Positions 7,048 to 10,038 of a stretch of DNA of 10,038 nucleotides are shown here, piece by piece. The stretch is taken from assembly GCA_964424715.1 (NCBI GenBank), contig CAYRJW010000062.1, forward strand, positions 1 to 10,038. The letters run 5' to 3'. The notes beneath the pieces are model-generated. The model ran no database searches, was not told the origin of the DNA, and saw nothing but the letters and a program-made list of their open reading frames with translations. The stretch comes from JAMHZE01 sp964424715 (lineage in GTDB: Bacteria; Pseudomonadota; Alphaproteobacteria; Rickettsiales; UBA8987). The number at the start of each line of letters is the position of its first letter. Positions within the stretch are counted from its first letter, which is position 1. A program made the translations under genes and the position numbers.

Positions 7048-7513
7048 GGAATTAACGACCATAAAAGATAACCTTCCCGGCAACTATCTTGCTGTGCAGG
7101 AGCAATTCCTGCAGGTAAGGGCAGGTGGCCAGCTTTTCGGGATACCGGTGGTGCGGGTGCGCGATGTTCTGAAGCCCCAGAGGGTTACAAGGATACCGCT
7201 GGCCAAACCTGCGATAGAAGGTTTTATGAACCTGCGCGGCAGGATAGTTACCGTTATAGATTTGAGAAAAAGGCTTTTGATGGAAGCCCGCCCGGAAGGC
7301 CAGAAGAAAATGTTTGTTGTGGTTGAATCTGAGGGAGAATTATACTGCCTGCAGGTGGACGAGGTTGGCGATACCAAAATGATGCCAATATCAAGCTTCG
7401 AGAAAAGCCCGGAAAATATGATAGCGCTATGGAAAGAACTGTGCAGAGGAGTTTTCAAGCTTGAAAAAGACCTTATGCTTGTGCTGGATATAGGTAACCT
7501 GATAAATTTCTGA
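7040..7513 (+). CDS. cheW: Chemotaxis adaptor protein CheW
   Basis: CheW is a soluble adaptor that links chemoreceptors to the CheA P5 domain in signalling arrays. The 157-residue protein consists of one CheW domain from about residue 20 to the end, preceded by a short polar N-terminus. The core motifs are QLFGIPVVRVRDVLKPQ (31-47) and F-M-NLRGRIVTVIDLR (62-76). The latter contains the conserved NLRG-x-I stretch, with R66, in the region used for receptor and kinase contact. Its ATG overlaps the cheA stop codon by 8 bases, so it is surely co-translated with cheA. All ten of its isoleucine codons are ATA, an extreme bias discussed in the findings. It is distinct from the two CheW-like domains inside CheA, so the system has three such domains in all. 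Confidence 0.94.
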   Translation: MAKELTTIKDNLPGNYLAVQEQFLQVRAGGQLFGIPVVRVRDVLKPQRVTRIPLAKPAIEGFMNLRGRIVTVIDLRKRLLMEARPEGQKKMFVVVESEGELYCLQVDEVGDTKMMPISSFEKSPENMIALWKELCRGVFKLEKDLMLVLDIGNLINF

Positions 7514-7537
7514 AGATAACCTAAAAGTGGGCTTAAA

Positions 7538-8155
7538 ATGAAAAGATTCAGACCGGAAGCGGTAATAGCCACTTTTTTCGGGATAGGTAAATTCCCCTTC
7601 GCCCCCGGCACGCTTGCCAGCCTTGTTTCCATAATATTAGTGGCGTTACTGTTCTATCAGCCACATATGATAGAGATCGAAGATAAACGATATTTAGACC
7701 TGGGGGCGGTGATAATAAACCCTAATTATATAGTCCATTTTCTGGCGCTTATGTCTTTGATACTCCATGTAACTGGTGTATGGGCAAGCGATAAATATTC
7801 TAAATTAATCAATGTAAAAGACCCAGGATGCGTAGTTATAGATGAGGTGGCCGGTATATTTACTACCAGCACACTGGTTGCAATGGTTTTTGCCGGGTTA
7901 CTGGTGTTCGACGAAAAGACCTATATACTTTACCTTATAATCTCATACTGGTTCTTCCCGGCAATATTCATCCTGTTCAGGATATTCGATATATTAAAGC
8001 CGTGGCATATAGGCCGGGCAGATAGAAAGTTTGAGGGTGGCTTTGGTATAATGATAGATGATCAGATCGCTGCGATCTACTCTGCGATAAGCTTTTATAT
8101 CATATTTTTCGGATTAAAATATTTTGGGATATTGGATAAAATGATCTCGGTATAA
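7538..8155 (+). CDS. pgpA: Phosphatidylglycerophosphatase A
   Basis: PgpA is a membrane phosphatase that converts phosphatidylglycerol phosphate to phosphatidylglycerol. The 205-residue protein has the family motifs in order: G-x-G-x-x-P-x-APGTLAS (15-28), DPGCVVIDEVAG (95-106), FRIFDILKP (147-155) and GGFGIMIDD (167-175). The acidic residues D95, D102, E103, D151, D174 and D175 are the expected metal or catalytic positions. Hydrophobic stretches at about 26-40, 63-80, 107-123, 128-147 and 178-195 fit a multi-pass inner-membrane protein. The segment at about 44-62 between the first two hydrophobic stretches is polar and may be a lineage-specific insertion. It lies 24 bases after cheW on the same strand, so it is probably read through from the che operon, although it has no evident functional link to it. 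No clear Shine-Dalgarno sequence precedes the ATG. Confidence 0.9.
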   Translation: MKRFRPEAVIATFFGIGKFPFAPGTLASLVSIILVALLFYQPHMIEIEDKRYLDLGAVIINPNYIVHFLALMSLILHVTGVWASDKYSKLINVKDPGCVVIDEVAGIFTTSTLVAMVFAGLLVFDEKTYILYLIISYWFFPAIFILFRIFDILKPWHIGRADRKFEGGFGIMIDDQIAAIYSAISFYIIFFGLKYFGILDKMISV

Positions 8156-8177
8156 AATGTTTCATGGGAAACATTTT
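8154..8177. other. parS-like inverted repeat between convergent pgpA and coaBC
   Basis: Two perfect 10-base arms (8154-8163 and 8168-8177) flank the four bases ATGG. The 16-base core at 8158-8173, TGTTTCATGGGAAACA, has both outer hexamers of the bacterial chromosomal parS consensus TGTTTCACGTGAAACA and differs only at two of the four central bases. As an RNA hairpin it is weak: only two of ten pairs are G-C, and the T run is inside the stem. It is therefore a poor intrinsic terminator, though a bidirectional terminator role is not excluded. It takes up nearly all of the 21-base gap between the two stop codons. I did not see another copy in this window. Confidence 0.5.
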
Positions 8178-9427
8178 TAATTTACCAGCTTCAAACCGCT
8201 ATTCTTCTTACCAAGAAAATTTTCTGCGATAAGATCGGTTATTCTTTCGGCGATAACTTCTTTCGGTTCCTTCTCAAGACACTCCTGCGTATCTTCTGTT
8301 ATTATGCACACGGAATTCTTATCAGAGCCGAAAACATCATCTTCAAGAACATTGTTCGCAACTATCCAGTCGCAGCCTTTTCGCTCTCTTTTAACAAGGG
8401 CATTCTCTATTAAATGCTCAGTTTCAGCGGCAAAGCCTATAACAAGACGCGGGCGGCTTTTATGTGGTTTGGAAAGCTCAGAAAGGATGTCTGGGTTCTC
8501 GATAAGGGAAAGTATCTGGATCTGGTGGCCGGGATCTTTCTTTATCTTATGGCCGGATTTGGATTCAGGCTTCCAGTCTGCCACGGCTGCGGCGCATATA
8601 ACAACATCAGCAGGCAATAATTTAAGGCACGAATCCAGCATTTCCTGAGCTGATTCAACCGGGATGAATTTTACATTCTCAGGGATATTAAGCGAGGTAG
8701 GGCCGGATACCAGAAACACTTCTGCGCCGCGCTTAGCAAGGGAATCCGCAATGGCATAACCTTGCTTGCCGGAGGAATAATTGGAGATATAACGCACCGG
8801 GTCTATGTTCTCACGCGTCGGGCCACTAGTGACGATACATTTTATCCCGGTAAGAGTGTTTTGCGGTTTATTCAGGTTTTTTTTTGAGCCGGGATTTTTG
8901 AGGTATTCTTTCAGGTATTTCAAAATATCGTCCACTTCAGACATTCTGCCCAAGCCTTCTTCTCCACAGGCAAGTTTGCCGGCGGCGGTCTCGATGAATT
9001 TAACCCCATCTTTCTTAAGCTGTGCAATGTTTCTTTTTGTCGCGGGATTCTCAAGCATTTTTGTATTCATTGCAGGTGCAACGATAACAGGTTTATCAGA
9101 AGCAAGACAGATCGTAGAGGCCAGATCATCGCAAAAACCATTGGCCATTTTCGCGAGGAAATCAGCTGACGCAGGAGCTACCAGAACAATATCATTCTTC
9201 CTCGATAAAGAGATATGCGCCATCTCGGCTTCATCTTCCGGCGTGAACATATGTTCGTAAACTTTATTACCGGAGAGATAGGAAAGTGAAAGGGGTGTTA
9301 CGAATTGCGCAGCTGACCTTGTAAGCACGCAGGTAATATCATGCCCAGCCTCTTTCGCACGCAGGACAAGTTCCGGGATCTTTATGGCAGCGATGCTGCC
9401 GGTGGATATAAGTAATATCTTGGCCAT
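8177..9427 (-). CDS. coaBC: Bifunctional phosphopantothenoylcysteine decarboxylase / phosphopantothenate-cysteine ligase
   Basis: This enzyme catalyses two successive steps of coenzyme A synthesis: CoaB joins cysteine to 4'-phosphopantothenate, and CoaC, a flavoprotein, decarboxylates the product. In the 416-residue protein, CoaC covers about 1-178. It has the flavin-binding start GSIAAIK (10-16), catalytic H71 (AHISLSR), APASADFLAKMANG (84-97), PAMNTKM with N121 (118-124), and the active-site cysteine C154 in LACGEEGLGR. CoaB covers about 192-405, with SGPTRENIDPVRYISNYSSG (201-220), AAAVADWKP (279-287), the K-I-K-K lysines (294-297), GFAAETE (331-337) and WIVANNV. The linker between the domains is encoded by a run of nine A bases (see findings). 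The start lies 7 bases after the ubiB stop, without a strong ribosome binding site. ubiB and coaBC are commonly neighbours in alphaproteobacteria. Confidence 0.97.
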   Translation of the reverse strand: MAKILLISTGSIAAIKIPELVLRAKEAGHDITCVLTRSAAQFVTPLSLSYLSGNKVYEHMFTPEDEAEMAHISLSRKNDIVLVAPASADFLAKMANGFCDDLASTICLASDKPVIVAPAMNTKMLENPATKRNIAQLKKDGVKFIETAAGKLACGEEGLGRMSEVDDILKYLKEYLKNPGSKKNLNKPQNTLTGIKCIVTSGPTRENIDPVRYISNYSSGKQGYAIADSLAKRGAEVFLVSGPTSLNIPENVKFIPVESAQEMLDSCLKLLPADVVICAAAVADWKPESKSGHKIKKDPGHQIQILSLIENPDILSELSKPHKSRPRLVIGFAAETEHLIENALVKRERKGCDWIVANNVLEDDVFGSDKNSVCIITEDTQECLEKEPKEVIAERITDLIAENFLGKKNSGLKLVN

Positions 9428-9434
9428 TATAAAC

Positions 9435-10038
9435 TTAAAATTTAATTATCATCAGAATAGATAGTATACCCAATAATATCGCAGTAATAAAGCCTTTCCA
9501 GAAATTTTCAGCGGAATCAGATTTAGGATAATAATCAGATGGTTGTTTGCGAACTACCACACCTTCTGGGGTTATTACCTTGTTAATATCACGCATCACA
9601 CGGCCAAAACTGCGGAAAGATTCGATGGCTTGCTTTAAATTCTCCTCGAATTTTGCTCGTGGCCCTAAATTATCCTGTCCCCATTCCTCGATAAGATCGC
9701 GCGATATTTCCCAGAAATTTACCTGCGGATTTAATTTGCGCGCGATGCCTTCTGCCATCATCATTGTTTTCTGTAACAGCAGGAATTGCGGCTGGCCTTC
9801 CATTTTGAACTGTTCGGTGACCTTGAAAAGTTTTTGCAAAAGCCTTGCGATGGATATCTGGTTCTGCGGCAGATCAAATACTGATTCGCCTATGGCACGG
9901 CAGGCCTGCGCGAATAATTCCCTTGATTGTGTATCAGGTATTATGCCCGCTTCAAAATGTATATCGGAAACTTTTTTGTAATCTTTATTTAAGAATCCGA
10001 GCAACATTTCAGCGATGAATATACGGCTCTTTTTATCC
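9435..10038 (-). CDS. ubiB: Ubiquinone biosynthesis protein UbiB, C-terminal part (partial)
   Basis: UbiB is an atypical protein-kinase-like ATPase of the ABC1/ADCK/UbiB family, needed for ubiquinone synthesis at the inner membrane. Only the last 201 or so residues are present; the reading frame is open to the right edge, and the ATG at 10007 is internal, not the real start. The segment begins DKKSRIFIAEMLLGFLNKDY and continues K-V-S-D-I-HFEAGIIP, a stretch typical of UbiB after the kinase-like core. The helical QPQFLLLQKTMMMAEG and the NPQVNFWEI segment are likewise family-typical. Near the C-terminus one strongly hydrophobic segment (about the last 22 residues, after ENFWKG) should anchor the protein in the membrane. 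The kinase motifs lie outside the window. Co-directional coaBC follows after 7 bases. Confidence 0.93.
   Translation of the reverse strand, partial: DKKSRIFIAEMLLGFLNKDYKKVSDIHFEAGIIPDTQSRELFAQACRAIGESVFDLPQNQISIARLLQKLFKVTEQFKMEGQPQFLLLQKTMMMAEGIARKLNPQVNFWEISRDLIEEWGQDNLGPRAKFEENLKQAIESFRSFGRVMRDINKVITPEGVVVRKQPSDYYPKSDSAENFWKGFITAILLGILSILMIIKF

Noticed and set aside
6580..7083. 167-codon minus-strand open frame across the CheA receiver and cheW start
   Set aside because: The plus strand encodes a receiver with all catalytic residues; the antisense frame shows no family features and no ribosome binding site that I can see.
8154..8178. Strong intrinsic terminator for pgpA or coaBC
   Set aside because: The stem has only two G-C pairs and the T run is mostly inside the stem, so a standard terminator call is not supported; it is listed instead as a parS-like repeat with termination as an alternative.
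9435..9449. TTAA-N7-TTAT upstream of coaBC as a CtrA site
   Set aside because: The second half-site is imperfect, the sequence is the AT-rich end of ubiB including its stop codon, and a housekeeping CoA gene is not an obvious CtrA target.
9547..9981. 144-codon plus-strand open frame opposite ubiB
   Set aside because: The minus-strand frame is clearly UbiB; the antisense product is serine/arginine-rich low-quality sequence typical of a shadow frame.

Overview
The window looks like chromosomal DNA of an alphaproteobacterium with moderate GC content. The evidence is a nuoA-B-C-D-E order with separate nuoC and nuoD, a ChpT-type histidine phosphotransferase (a family known from the alphaproteobacterial CckA-ChpT-CtrA relay), and a ubiB-coaBC pair. 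I cannot place it to order or family. It is almost fully coding: no gene-free stretch exceeds about 130 bases, and I found no tRNA, rRNA, insertion sequence or CRISPR.

Layout. (1) Bases 1-3449, minus strand: nuoA, nuoB, nuoC, nuoD and nuoE of respiratory complex I, tightly packed or overlapping. They are followed by the first codons of a small unrecognised gene where nuoF might have been expected. (2) Bases 3450-3580: a 131-base divergent intergenic region with a good promoter candidate for nuoA and only a weak one for the rightward genes. (3) Bases 3581-8155, plus strand: chpT-like phosphotransferase, a 927-residue hybrid CheA (Hpt, dimerisation, kinase, two CheW-like domains, receiver), cheW, then pgpA (phosphatidylglycerophosphatase A). 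(4) Bases 8156-8176: the short gap between convergent pgpA and coaBC, almost filled by an inverted repeat whose 16-base core closely resembles the ParB-binding site parS. (5) Bases 8177-10038, minus strand: coaBC (coenzyme A synthesis) and the C-terminal part of ubiB (ubiquinone synthesis).

How the genes may work together. The Nuo subunits belong to one proton-pumping NADH:ubiquinone oxidoreductase, and UbiB supports synthesis of its quinone acceptor. The most interesting unit is chpT-cheA-cheW. The CheA has its own receiver domain and lies directly beside a ChpT-type phosphotransferase, with no cheY, cheB, cheR or receptor gene in view. This suggests a His-Asp-His-Asp relay in which a CheW-coupled array feeds ChpT, and possibly CtrA-like output, instead of or as well as the flagellar motor. 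The linker where CheA normally has its P2 (CheY/CheB docking) domain instead carries a 20-residue acidic peptide twice, identical in protein but differing at 11 silent positions, which suggests a selected docking motif.
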